Shown here: positions 1 to 8,697 of the stretch, in pieces | Layout: the number at the start of each line of letters is the position of its first letter | Numbering within the stretch: position 1 is the first letter of the stretch | DNA from: a virus | Virus record (IMG/VR): IMGVR_UViG_3300017771_000028 | Coordinates: 1-41,457 of that record | Length of the DNA: 41,457 nt | Strand: one strand, 5' to 3' | Program-made: the position numbers and the translations under genes | Notes under the pieces: model-generated | Told to the model about the DNA's origin: nothing | Databases searched by the model: none | What the model saw: only the letters and a program-made list of their open reading frames with translations

Positions 1-258
1 AAACATCGTGAATGGCAACGTGAGAATGGTATGCCCTTACCCTATGATCTAAACTTCCTCTGGGGTACACTACATGCTATGACTCGTTTCACACAGGCTT
101 ACAAACAGTATGAGGGTTCAAAGCTCACGCTTACAAAAGAAGAACCCAGTTTAGAACCGGAATGGCGTTGGATACCACCAGCACTTAACCTAAACATACA
201 CAAGTATACACATACAAATCTATTGATGCAGGTAACAGATGAAAAGATTTGCCCATAA
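1..258 (+). CDS. 3' end of an unknown protein (cut by window edge)
   Basis: An open frame enters from the left edge and runs to a TAA at 256-258, giving at least 85 residues. The start lies outside the window; the internal ATG at 31 is only the first methionine visible here. The visible part is rich in aromatic residues and charged residues and contains no motif I recognise. Its last 20 nt overlap the start of the next plus-strand gene, so the two are probably co-transcribed. Function unknown. Confidence 0.6.
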   Translation, partial: KHREWQRENGMPLPYDLNFLWGTLHAMTRFTQAYKQYEGSKLTLTKEEPSLEPEWRWIPPALNLNIHKYTHTNLLMQVTDEKICP

Positions 259-1198
259 ATGTCAGCGTATAGCCATATGTTTCTATGGTCAGTATCGTGC
301 GGGTGACTACTTAGCAGATTACTTTCAGCAAATAGCTGATGCCGCGGGCTGTACAGTGGACTTCTTCTGTAGTAGTAAGCGTATTGCAACCTATGAGTTT
401 TCAAAATCTGCAGAAGCACAGGGTAAAAATGCCGCTGAGTATGTGGATGCATCTGATCTAGAATCTAAACTATGGAACAAGTGGCGAGCTAAATCAGTTA
501 ACATAATACCAGATTCAGTGGATGCTACCTTTAAGGAGCGTGACTGTCCTCGCAATGGTATATTCTATTCAATGAGCGACAGCATAAGACTAAAGACTGA
601 GTATGAGAACGCTAACCACTTTGTGTATGACCTAGTCTTGCTAACACGTTATGATGTACTGCTTTCACCAGGTAATATGCTGAATTACCTAAGACGCTGG
701 TACAATGACATTGGTCTAGTTGAGTTCGAACAGACTATGGGCTATCCGCTGTATAATAATTGGCTAATGGTGCAACCCCTATACACAAAGGACTGGGGTA
801 CCTGGGGACTACAGGATATAGTTGTGGTGGGTTCAAGTTATAGTATGGATGCTCTAGCAACAGAACTACAGTTCATTATGTATGGAAACCTAGAACAATT
901 TGCTAGTAAGTCACCCATAGTACATACAATGTGTGGACACACCAGTCTATTAACTGCCGCAAGATCTGCTGGCTTGTGTTGTACTGCAAAATATCCGTTT
1001 GTGGATATACGAACTGATAAACTTACATATGATGAAAGTGTGCCACGCGATAAGCGTAAGCCTGCTATAGAGTTTAGTCTATTACGTGATACCTGGGATC
1101 TAGATAAGTTAACAGCAGAATGCCCTGTGGATTCACACAAGGCAGTAAGGTTCTACACTAGACAATGGATACAGGATCGTATAAAGATTAAGTTATAA
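239..1198 (+). CDS. Glycosyltransferase-like protein
   Basis: A 319-residue protein. The N-terminus (IAICFYGQYRAGDYLADYF, residues 11-29) looks like the first beta strand and helix of a nucleotide-sugar-binding fold, and the middle carries YDLVLLTRYDVLLSP, which resembles the (T/R)R(Y/P)D strand seen in a family of polysaccharide-type glycosyltransferases that use this motif in place of a classical DxD. No signal peptide or membrane segment is visible, so it should act in the host cytoplasm. It overlaps the preceding gene by 20 nt and its end overlaps the end of a convergent minus-strand gene by 11 nt. The transferase call is a family-level inference; donor and acceptor cannot be read from the sequence. 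Confidence 0.45.
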   Translation: MKRFAHKCQRIAICFYGQYRAGDYLADYFQQIADAAGCTVDFFCSSKRIATYEFSKSAEAQGKNAAEYVDASDLESKLWNKWRAKSVNIIPDSVDATFKERDCPRNGIFYSMSDSIRLKTEYENANHFVYDLVLLTRYDVLLSPGNMLNYLRRWYNDIGLVEFEQTMGYPLYNNWLMVQPLYTKDWGTWGLQDIVVVGSSYSMDALATELQFIMYGNLEQFASKSPIVHTMCGHTSLLTAARSAGLCCTAKYPFVDIRTDKLTYDESVPRDKRKPAIEFSLLRDTWDLDKLTAECPVDSHKAVRFYTRQWIQDRIKIKL

Positions 1199-2099
1199 GA
1201 TCTACGCTTAACCAAGTCTGCGTTGTCCATACGTTAAACCAATCCTGTTCAGTTAAATTTGCATGTTGTGCATTTGCATAAGCAAGTACTGGTGCAGTAC
1301 TGTAACAGTGTACAGGATCATCAGCTGATACATACGCTTCAAGTTTGTTTTTGAGTATCCATCTAGCCTGCTGTTGGTACTGAGCGAGGTTGTGTCGTTG
1401 TACGTCTGATGGTGTGCGTGGCGTAAAACTGGGTTGTTGTCTAAATAAAACCTGTGTGTATATATGTTTCTGTGGACGTAGCATACCATCTTTTACAACC
1501 TGTACGTCATCTGTCCATACACAATGTCCCAGATGCTTGCCCAGTGTAGCATACCCCAACAGCAAAGCCACAGGATTCTGTTGTTCATAGTATGCTTCCT
1601 GAAACCAAGTTCTCTCTTCTAGTTCTATATCACGCTGTATCTCAAGTTCAGTTGCTTGTGTACCAAAATCAAGTACAGCATAATTAACAGGATCATTTAT
1701 CCTACTCCACATGATCTGTTCCATCTGGTGAACGTATTGGTTTATCTGCTGTAGTGTATCATGTGCAGACTGTGGTAACTCATCTTTATGCAGTTCTTCT
1801 TTTGCATGAAACTGTTGATGCAGGGTATTAAGTTTCTCCTGTGTAACTGTATCTATATCCTCTGGCCAATCCAAATAAAAATCATACTGTTCCATTTGTT
1901 TAACGTTGTGCAATATGTTTGTGTTGCACTCTGTTATATCACGAAAGCGTGGGAAGTCAGGCTCCATACTTATACGTGGTGTTAACTCTTCTCGGCTTTG
2001 TTTTAATTGCATCTGTTGCCACCATGCATCTGCTACAGGTGCATCGACTAAATCAAATAATATTTCTGTGTTTGTAAAATTAAAACTAATTTGTTTCAT
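1188..2099 (-). CDS. Unknown protein, last gene of the accessory operon
   Basis: A 303-residue soluble protein that I do not recognise. It is rich in Gln, Trp and acidic residues, starts with a short beta-like segment (MKQISFNFTNTEILFDL) followed by AWWQQM, and the central part (about residues 60-150) is mostly helical by residue pattern. There is no cysteine motif, P-loop or membrane helix. The start codon lies inside the end of the upstream radical SAM gene (14-nt overlap), so the two are translationally coupled and may act together. The gene ends face to face with a plus-strand glycosyltransferase-like gene. The link to the radical SAM enzyme is inferred from position only. Confidence 0.6.
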   Translation of the reverse strand: MKQISFNFTNTEILFDLVDAPVADAWWQQMQLKQSREELTPRISMEPDFPRFRDITECNTNILHNVKQMEQYDFYLDWPEDIDTVTQEKLNTLHQQFHAKEELHKDELPQSAHDTLQQINQYVHQMEQIMWSRINDPVNYAVLDFGTQATELEIQRDIELEERTWFQEAYYEQQNPVALLLGYATLGKHLGHCVWTDDVQVVKDGMLRPQKHIYTQVLFRQQPSFTPRTPSDVQRHNLAQYQQQARWILKNKLEAYVSADDPVHCYSTAPVLAYANAQHANLTEQDWFNVWTTQTWLSVDLIT

Positions 2100-3207
2100 A
2101 TATTACCTCATATAATTCAGGATTAACACTTCGTAAATCTGTATCTCGAACTGCGTCCAACTTCTCATTATAATATTTAAACTGTCCTATTAGTTCTTCT
2201 TTATTGTCTGGTTCTTCAAATAGTATATTGCGTAGGTGTTCTATGCCCTTGCTATCTTCAAACTGTTCTAAATTTAATTTTTTTAATAATTGTTCTTTAT
2301 ATCCACTTGGTAATAGATTAATATTTAAAAAGTTTGGTGTGCGTAATACATTAAAGTAGTAGATGTCTGCAACACCTATATGCTTTAGATGTTCTATAGT
2401 TTTATCCAGTTCGTGTATTGTTAATATACTTGTGGTTATGTTTGCCTGTACTCTATGGTATTCTGCTAAACGTTTAATATTGTTTTCAAGTGTTTGCCAC
2501 ACTGTACCAGTTCTTGCATACTCTGCTAGTTCACCAACTGCATCCACGCTTACAGCAACACTTAACCTAGTGAACTTCTCCCACATATCCAGAGCGTCCA
2601 TACCTTTATACTGTGTCTTCATTAGATTAGTATTGTATCTAACATGTACGTCCCACATCTCATTATCATAAAGTGTTTTTAATATATCCCAATGTGTGTT
2701 ATTAATAAGTGGTTCACCACCTGCAAAGTAAACTGATTTACAATGCTGTAGGTTTTCCTTAAATGCTTCTATAGTGTTTGTCTTTGTGCCTTGAACTATT
2801 GTGTCGCTTATGGGCATGTGATAGTATAGACTGTCTTCTTTATGTTTAAGAGCCTCACTATTCCACATACTGCTACTGTATGGTCCGCATATCCTACATG
2901 CCATGTTACATAGGTTATCATCTCTAATATCCCAATGACTTAGATGATTGCTGTCTTCATGCATTGCACTAAAGCGTGTGCGAGGACTATCTAATCCTGC
3001 ATCCTCACTTAGCCAACATATCTTACAACTTGAGTCTTTAATATCATTTGCTAGGTTATCTCTTACACGTTTAAACTGTGGACTTGCGTATGCTTGTTGT
3101 AGCGTATGGTCTTTAGCATTTAGTCCAAGGCTTGCTTGATCACAACACATTGTAATGTCGCCATTGGGTCTTACATGTATTCCACTATCTGCTAGTACGC
3201 AACGCAT
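2086..3207 (-). CDS. Twitch-type radical SAM protein (second, shorter copy)
   Basis: A 373-residue radical SAM enzyme. The [4Fe-4S]-binding CxxxCxxC motif is C100-C104-C107 (CNMACRIC), and the SAM-binding GGEP motif is at 163-166. Before the core lies a cysteine-containing region (C3, C21-C22 in NGDITMCC, C61 and C64 in CKIC), as in the twitch/SPASM-like radical SAM proteins common in marine phages, where extra cysteines may bind an auxiliary cluster. Members of this family carry out radical chemistry on peptides or small molecules; the substrate here is unknown. The start overlaps the upstream sulfotransferase gene by 23 nt and the stop overlaps the downstream unknown gene by 14 nt, so it is part of the tight minus-strand operon. 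The enzyme class is clear, the reaction is not. Confidence 0.85.
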   Translation of the reverse strand: MRCVLADSGIHVRPNGDITMCCDQASLGLNAKDHTLQQAYASPQFKRVRDNLANDIKDSSCKICWLSEDAGLDSPRTRFSAMHEDSNHLSHWDIRDDNLCNMACRICGPYSSSMWNSEALKHKEDSLYYHMPISDTIVQGTKTNTIEAFKENLQHCKSVYFAGGEPLINNTHWDILKTLYDNEMWDVHVRYNTNLMKTQYKGMDALDMWEKFTRLSVAVSVDAVGELAEYARTGTVWQTLENNIKRLAEYHRVQANITTSILTIHELDKTIEHLKHIGVADIYYFNVLRTPNFLNINLLPSGYKEQLLKKLNLEQFEDSKGIEHLRNILFEEPDNKEELIGQFKYYNEKLDAVRDTDLRSVNPELYEVIYETN

Positions 3208-3844
3208 TATATAACTCTTTTAGTTCGTCGTAGTTTGTAACTACGCTTTGTTTGTCTGGACTCATTTCTATTGGATTGTCTATTAACTTAATGGGCTCAG
3301 TGCCTGTAAGCATACTCCAAATACTATTGGGATTGCTAGGCAGTTCTTCTGTGTACAATACAGTATCAGCTTTTACATAATCTATTATTCTATTTGTGTT
3401 ATCTATTGTTCCTCCGTACTCACGTTCAAAGAAACTTTCCCTAATAGTTATGGGTATGCTATCCTGATTATTAATAAATTGCTTTTTTTGTTTTGCAATG
3501 CATAAACTTAATGTTGCTTCAAATAAATCTTTTCTTATTAATACTATATTGTAGTCACACATATCATAAAATACTTTATCTATACTATGTGCTTGCAAGT
3601 GTCTTAGATCTATACTGTGTAACTTTGCTAACCAATTTGGTTCTCTCTTAAACGCTTGTAGCATAGCAGTGTAATCTTCTTTAGTAGTTCTAAATGGTTC
3701 ACTTCCTCTGTGTAAATTATTAAATAGTGTATTAAAATTATTGTAATTATTCCTTAAATGTTTCTTTAACCCAGTATATAAAAAACTACTTCCACTTCTA
3801 GGCACTGCCCATATACATATTCTTTTACTTGCTGGTGTAAGCAT
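3185..3844 (-). CDS. Sulfotransferase-family protein
   Basis: A 219-residue protein. Residues 9-24 carry the 5'-phosphosulfate-binding loop typical of sulfotransferases (ICIWAVPRSGSSFLYTGL begins at I9), with PRSGSS forming the PAPS-binding turn. The middle has a VLIRKDLFEATLSLCIA segment that matches the usual position of the R-x-P/D-L 3'-phosphate-binding region. The protein would transfer sulfate from PAPS to a sugar, lipid or peptide hydroxyl; the acceptor is not evident. Some marine phage proteins of this fold have no proven activity, so catalysis is inferred. It starts in a TAATG overlap with the preceding gene. Glycosyltransferases and an SGNH hydrolase in the same operon favour a glycan acceptor. 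Confidence 0.7.
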   Translation of the reverse strand: MLTPASKRICIWAVPRSGSSFLYTGLKKHLRNNYNNFNTLFNNLHRGSEPFRTTKEDYTAMLQAFKREPNWLAKLHSIDLRHLQAHSIDKVFYDMCDYNIVLIRKDLFEATLSLCIAKQKKQFINNQDSIPITIRESFFEREYGGTIDNTNRIIDYVKADTVLYTEELPSNPNSIWSMLTGTEPIKLIDNPIEMSPDKQSVVTNYDELKELYNALRTSR

Positions 3845-4653
3845 TAGGACCTCTGTGTTCTGCCCTGTCTAAACTCCTCTAGGTTTTTATACATTGTCAT
3901 CTTTTCAAATTTAAATATTTCACCTTTATATTCGCTAATTGTTACACGATCATTGTCTATTGTAAACATATGATTATCGTTTATAAAGAAATCACCATTT
4001 ACGTATTTGCATTCTATGGAACCTGGAAGTTCAAACCTATGTCCAAATCCTTCATCTAGCTCACGTATTTCCCAATAGGGTTGATCAAATGTTCTCATAC
4101 GTACACCAGTATAGTATAGGTTTGGATTAGCGATTAGTTCATCTGTAAGTAAAGGTAATCTTTCCCAACAGTCTGAATAATCACTTAATACTACTTGCAT
4201 TGGCATATGTCCTTTGTCAAAGGCAACAAGACTTAATCTGCCATAACCTGGATGAAACTTATTATCCCACCTTTGCCTCCAATGTGCATGTGCAGGAGTT
4301 ACAAACTCTTCTACAGCATGAAGCCTGTGTACATCATATACCCAATTAATAAAAAAATTTCCTGTCTTTGATATTAGATAGTTTGCATTACTATCAAAAC
4401 TTTCTACATTAAATAGTTCTGATAATTGTTTGGGTAACCAATAATTTGTAAATTCTTCTTTGGATACAAAATAGCATTGAAATATATCAACACATTGTTG
4501 TACAGTCTTATACATTACTCTAAATTTAAAATTGTGTTTATCCTGTATGCGATTTAATTCTGTAATAATTTCTTCGTTATTATTACTAGTCAAACCATAG
4601 GACCTACCAGTTACATCATATAAGTCAAAGTCTAGTTCTTTTTTATATTTCAT
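3844..4653 (-). CDS. Unknown protein with an HPGYGR motif
   Basis: A 269-residue soluble protein between the sulfotransferase and the SGNH hydrolase. I do not recognise a named family. The centre (about residues 105-160) is rich in His, Trp and Arg, including DVHRLH, AHAHWRQRW and HPGYGRLSLVAF; clustered His and Arg near a Gly turn could be a catalytic or ligand-binding pocket. The C-terminal third is beta-rich with alternating hydrophobic residues. No signal peptide or membrane helix. The start overlaps the SGNH gene end by 11 nt and the stop overlaps the sulfotransferase start by 1 nt, so it is made together with these enzymes. A role in the same modification pathway is an inference. Confidence 0.6.
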   Translation of the reverse strand: MKYKKELDFDLYDVTGRSYGLTSNNNEEIITELNRIQDKHNFKFRVMYKTVQQCVDIFQCYFVSKEEFTNYWLPKQLSELFNVESFDSNANYLISKTGNFFINWVYDVHRLHAVEEFVTPAHAHWRQRWDNKFHPGYGRLSLVAFDKGHMPMQVVLSDYSDCWERLPLLTDELIANPNLYYTGVRMRTFDQPYWEIRELDEGFGHRFELPGSIECKYVNGDFFINDNHMFTIDNDRVTISEYKGEIFKFEKMTMYKNLEEFRQGRTQRS

Positions 4654-5533
4654 TTAGTAGTACCTTATCAACATATCTTTCATATGTGTATTTACTATAG
4701 TGTCCGTTAATACATTGTATGGGGTTACCATCTGCTGTAACTTCTTCAAATACTTCACTAATACCATATACAAATAGACTTTTAAATTGTTCTTCTAGCC
4801 AATACAAAAGTTCTGGGTGTGGATAAGTTTGTTTAAAAGTTTTTAAGTCCTCTTGTGATTGATCACTCCAGCGTCTTACATAGTTCCAAGGAACATCTGG
4901 ATGGTATTTGTTATCACAAAAATTATGAAATGGATCTATAAACAGTACCGGGCATGGACTAATACTTTTTGCACTAGTAACAAAACTATACGTCTGTAAT
5001 ACTCTTGCAGTTGCATCATCACCATATAGTAGATCAAGTTCCTCAAACTTACCGTAGCCTGGTTCTGCTGTTACGTCTGACCAACAACTTGTAACGTGGT
5101 TTACAGGATGTCTATCTATCCACTGTTCATAATAAGTTTTTCTATTTGGTACTGATAAACCAAACAACACCAGAGAATCTGATGTCATCTTTGGTATACA
5201 ATCTATAAATGTTTTGTAAATGGCATTGTTACTGTTACCACTTGTTGCTTGCATATCGTATTCACAATTAAGTTTGCGAGCTAGTATTGCACCCATGCTG
5301 TAGTAGTTTGGATGGATACTAGAACGTTTTATAGAGCCATTAATAAATTTTATGTATTTGTCTCGTTGTGTGTCCGTAAATGGTTTTGTTGGAACGCCAT
5401 GGTGATCAAGTTCAATCTTTGTACCCACTGCATCACTTGCGTCCTTTAGGAACTCTGCCTCATCAAACTCATGCTGGTGTGACTCTTCACCATACATAAA
5501 ACTATCACCAAAGATAAAAATTTTATCAGGCAT
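4643..5533 (-). CDS. SGNH/GDSL-family hydrolase
   Basis: A 296-residue protein when started at the ATG whose first base is 5533. I chose this start because AAGGAG lies 7 nt upstream, and the frame's earlier ATG at 5557 has no comparable site. The protein begins with a beta strand ending in FGDSFMYG, giving the block I nucleophile S11. SGNSNNAIY provides the GxN block III, and INGHYSKYTY near residue 278 supplies the likely catalytic His. SGNH hydrolases remove acetyl or acyl esters from sugars and lipids. The gene overlaps the radical SAM gene upstream by 8 nt. In this operon it could trim or remodel an acylated glycan. No export signal is visible, so it should act inside the cell. Confidence 0.72.
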   Translation of the reverse strand: MPDKIFIFGDSFMYGEESHQHEFDEAEFLKDASDAVGTKIELDHHGVPTKPFTDTQRDKYIKFINGSIKRSSIHPNYYSMGAILARKLNCEYDMQATSGNSNNAIYKTFIDCIPKMTSDSLVLFGLSVPNRKTYYEQWIDRHPVNHVTSCWSDVTAEPGYGKFEELDLLYGDDATARVLQTYSFVTSAKSISPCPVLFIDPFHNFCDNKYHPDVPWNYVRRWSDQSQEDLKTFKQTYPHPELLYWLEEQFKSLFVYGISEVFEEVTADGNPIQCINGHYSKYTYERYVDKVLLNEI

Positions 5534-7061
5534 CTGCACACTCCTTACATACAGCAAGGTATTCTTTTAGCTCAGGGAATACAGATTCAAAATCATATCC
5601 TCTACGTAACTTGTATTCATTTACAAACTGATAAAAACGTTTTCTATTCTGTTTTACTGTAAGACTATCATCATAACGTACATGAATAACCAGATCAAGT
5701 ACAATGCGTTTAAGTTTATCAATTTCACCAGGCTCAAACGCTAGGTTCTCATTCCAACCTGGGTATACACAATTACTAACCATGAAGTCCAAGCAGGGTA
5801 CTAGGTAATCTTCAACTACTTGTTTTGTTAGGTTACGTGCATCTAAAAACTCTGGCGAACGTACATAGGGTATATCAATGTATACTCTTTTAAAACTTTT
5901 CTTTGTGGGTCTGGTTGTTTGTGGATTTGTAATAGATGAGAACTTGCCTAAGTCAACTACTGTATCGTCCTTTACCCAATATTGCATGTCGCAACTATTG
6001 TATTCACGTTTTAGTGATAACACATATTTTAAGAATCCCAAAAAGGATGGAGCACTTAATAAATTAAATGCACTCATGAATGTTACTTTTGTATCAGGTG
6101 TATTGTCAAGGAAGTATGTAATATTATTTTTAAACTGGTTCCAGTTCATTCCATCTCTAATAAACTCACATTGTTTACCAGTTGCTTCAGCACTTGTGAA
6201 TAACGTAAAGTTCTTAACACATTTCTTTTCCTGTAGTTCTTTAATCTTTACTACAAACTTTTTCCATAACTTATCAGGTACATTACCATTACTGTTAATT
6301 GCAAACTCTAATTCAGGATTAGGTTCTGCTATTAACTGATCTATAACTTTAAATGTGTGCTTGCTTAGTAACGGCTCACCACCTGTAATTCTAAATGTGT
6401 GCATGTTGTCTTTGGCTTTGGGGAACCATTTCCAAAATGCATCTGTATATGGATTGTCTTCTTTGTTCTTAACTTGTGATACAACATCACTACCACCATT
6501 AAAAAGCATCTCGTCTAGTTTATAAGGACCATGTTCCTTAATTTCTTCTACCCACTTACTACTGAAGTTAGGTCCACAGTATGCACATTTAAAGTTACAC
6601 ACATTACTAAAACTTACTTCCACATAACGTGGAAAGATATTCTCACTGCCATCTGCTTTTACAATCTCATCATAGTCATCAAAACTATATGGATCAATGC
6701 TTTTATATATTCTATCACTAAAACTGCCAGTGTCACCATCTTCAACTCGCCAGCAGTAATCACACTCTTTGGGTCTTTCACCACAGAGCATTTGCCTACG
6801 TTGTTCTTTTTTATGCTTGGTATTGTGCAATGCACCAGGATTCTTTTCTAATTCTTCTAATGGAATCCTATGTGGAGTAGGGTGGTGACAACTATGTGTA
6901 AGTCCTGTCCCCAAATGCATTGTAACTTGTGTCCACTTGGCCAGACAGAATCCAGGACCTTTGCTATCCAAAAGGTCCTTCATTTGATTCATATTGTTTG
7001 GTGAAAGTTTTCTATTGCCCCAGGAAGTTTTTTCCCACTGCAAGTCGTTTATTTTTGTCAT
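5526..7061 (-). CDS. Twitch-type radical SAM protein (first, longer copy)
   Basis: A 511-residue radical SAM enzyme. The cluster motif CxxxCxxC is C155-C159-C162 (CNFKCAYC), and GGEP is at 227-230. The N-terminal 110 residues carry extra cysteines at C39, C58, C93, C100 and C103 in a pattern (FCLAKWTQ, HLGTGLTHSCHHP, CDYCW) that I associate with a widespread marine-phage twitch radical SAM group. The C-terminal 200 residues are helical and end with two more cysteines (CKEC). The reaction is unknown; by family it modifies a peptide or small molecule. ATGA overlap with thyX upstream gives tight coupling. The gene's own last codons contain the ribosome binding site of the SGNH gene. Confidence 0.85.
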   Translation of the reverse strand: MTKINDLQWEKTSWGNRKLSPNNMNQMKDLLDSKGPGFCLAKWTQVTMHLGTGLTHSCHHPTPHRIPLEELEKNPGALHNTKHKKEQRRQMLCGERPKECDYCWRVEDGDTGSFSDRIYKSIDPYSFDDYDEIVKADGSENIFPRYVEVSFSNVCNFKCAYCGPNFSSKWVEEIKEHGPYKLDEMLFNGGSDVVSQVKNKEDNPYTDAFWKWFPKAKDNMHTFRITGGEPLLSKHTFKVIDQLIAEPNPELEFAINSNGNVPDKLWKKFVVKIKELQEKKCVKNFTLFTSAEATGKQCEFIRDGMNWNQFKNNITYFLDNTPDTKVTFMSAFNLLSAPSFLGFLKYVLSLKREYNSCDMQYWVKDDTVVDLGKFSSITNPQTTRPTKKSFKRVYIDIPYVRSPEFLDARNLTKQVVEDYLVPCLDFMVSNCVYPGWNENLAFEPGEIDKLKRIVLDLVIHVRYDDSLTVKQNRKRFYQFVNEYKLRRGYDFESVFPELKEYLAVCKECADA

Positions 7062-7720
7062 AAATCATTTGCAAGTGGAAATATCTCTGCAATAACTTTA
7101 CTACATGCATGTGCGATATCCATATGTTCCTTCTGTGTACCATTAGCACCACGAAGTTCGATATAGTGAATCCAGCTACGCAAAGTTCCATTCATATACA
7201 ATCTTGTTTTTGTGTTGCCTTCTGGTAGAACAACACGAGCCTGTTCCTTTGCAATACCATTTGCAATAGCCCATTCATATACTTCTTTGGCTTTTTCAAT
7301 TACTGATTCCTGTTTCATTTGCCATTCGTAATGCAAATCACTTTCAGTATCAATCTCTACGCTATTCTGTCTGTTCTTTAGATCCTGTAGTCGTGCTTCA
7401 CGTGTTACAAACTGATTACCAAATTCTGCAGGGTCTGCATAACGTTGACTAAACTCCTGGAAAGCAAATGAACGGTGACGTACAATTTGATGTGCAATGT
7501 CACGAGTTGTGTTGATCTCCAGACAAGCACTTACCATTTCCAATGGCGACCAGTGTGCATGTTTAATTAGATACTTAATAAGTTTCTCGCTAGTTTCACT
7601 ATTCATTTGATTGCTAGGGTTGCTTACCCTTGCACAAAATGCAATAAGGTCCTGTACATTATCCAAGCCTTCTGCTTGAAAGTGTTCACTAGGTTTACTG
7701 TAACTTACTAATTTAATCAT
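7058..7720 (-). CDS. thyX: Flavin-dependent thymidylate synthase ThyX
   Basis: A 220-residue ThyX. It makes dTMP from dUMP using methylene-tetrahydrofolate, FAD and NADPH, which supports phage DNA synthesis. The family signature RHRx7S is present as RHRSFAFQEFS (R81 to S91) followed by QRYAD. The upstream HAHWSPLEM matches the conserved flavin- and dUMP-binding His/Ser segment, and the later MNGTLRSWIHYIELR supplies the usual substrate-binding Arg residues. Length is typical. The start overlaps the GT-A glycosyltransferase stop by 4 nt (ATGA), and GGAGGA lies upstream. It sits inside an operon of sugar-modifying and radical SAM genes rather than beside other nucleotide-metabolism genes. Confidence 0.96.
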   Translation of the reverse strand: MIKLVSYSKPSEHFQAEGLDNVQDLIAFCARVSNPSNQMNSETSEKLIKYLIKHAHWSPLEMVSACLEINTTRDIAHQIVRHRSFAFQEFSQRYADPAEFGNQFVTREARLQDLKNRQNSVEIDTESDLHYEWQMKQESVIEKAKEVYEWAIANGIAKEQARVVLPEGNTKTRLYMNGTLRSWIHYIELRGANGTQKEHMDIAHACSKVIAEIFPLANDL

Positions 7721-8697
7721 TCTAATGTGTCCTCCACTTGATCTTCACGAACTTGTGCTCCAAGTCTACTTGGATTAATATATACTTCTTTAAAGAAGGC
7801 ACTGCCTTCTACTCCCATGTCTGCGATTTTAAGTTGTAGTTGCTTACGCAGATCATATCCCAATTCTACAGTCTTATCCTTCAGCTTCGTTTTATCCCAA
7901 CGCATGCCTGTGTTAATACAAAGTTCATCACCACCTTCAAACTGTGGAAACAATTCATCTTCAAAGAACTTTGTAAGCCAGCGGAAGTCACGTACATTTT
8001 TCCAATCCCAGTCTTCTCTGGTTACGTTAGTCATATGACAACCAAGTCTAGCGCCGTACACTGCCCATAGTCCATTAACAACATCTTCTCCTACACTCAT
8101 CCAAGTAAGTAATCGTTTAAAGTTTTTGTCATGTATTAGATGTAACTTCTCTGGTGGTATAACATCACCGTCTGCTAATCCCATTTTAACACCTTCTCTA
8201 AATCCTGCACGCCACGCTTGCAGTGGCGATCCATTGTTCATTACTTGGCAGTAGATGTTATTCATTTGTACGTAATGTATATTCCAACAAAAGTCTACCT
8301 GGGCTCGCTTATCATTTTCAGGTGCCGCTTCATGTGTACGCATACTCATTACCACATCCTTAGGCCAACATTTAATTCCACCGTTGCCATAAACAAGTCC
8401 ATTAACTTCGTTTTTTCCTGCCCAACTAATCACATCCATGTCTCTAATCTTAGACATGTCTAGTTCACAGTTAAAAAATTCTGGATCAACAATATTATCT
8501 GCATCAACAGTTATAAACCTATCTGTGTCTGCAATCTGTGCCGCCGCCTTATGTGCGGCATCTGATCCAAATACACCATGACTTCGCTTTGCCCATGGAC
8601 ATTTGTCTACAAGGTCTGCATAGTTATTGTCTGCGTTTGGCTCATCGAACGATATAAAAACTATATCAAATTCATTTACGCTAGTTAGTTCTGCCAT
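7717..8697 (-). CDS. GT-A fold glycosyltransferase
   Basis: A 326-residue protein with the layout of a family-2-like GT-A enzyme. An N-terminal strand (FDIVFISFDEPNADNNY) precedes a helix, and RFITVDADNIVDPEFF places a DxD motif at D65-A66-D67, the usual metal and nucleotide-sugar site. GWRAG-like and WAVYGARLG segments follow in the acceptor half. It is soluble and lacks a signal peptide. A strong AGGAG lies 7-8 nt before the ATG. The gene overlaps the preceding unknown gene by 17 nt and thyX by 4 nt. It probably decorates a phage or host glycan, or another small acceptor, together with its operon partners; donor and acceptor are unknown. Confidence 0.72.
   Translation of the reverse strand: MAELTSVNEFDIVFISFDEPNADNNYADLVDKCPWAKRSHGVFGSDAAHKAAAQIADTDRFITVDADNIVDPEFFNCELDMSKIRDMDVISWAGKNEVNGLVYGNGGIKCWPKDVVMSMRTHEAAPENDKRAQVDFCWNIHYVQMNNIYCQVMNNGSPLQAWRAGFREGVKMGLADGDVIPPEKLHLIHDKNFKRLLTWMSVGEDVVNGLWAVYGARLGCHMTNVTREDWDWKNVRDFRWLTKFFEDELFPQFEGGDELCINTGMRWDKTKLKDKTVELGYDLRKQLQLKIADMGVEGSAFFKEVYINPSRLGAQVREDQVEDTLE

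Noticed and set aside
1188-1220. TTAAG/CTTAA inverted repeat at the convergent gene ends as a terminator
   Set aside because: Only five A+T-rich pairs, a 14-nt loop and no T-run on either strand.
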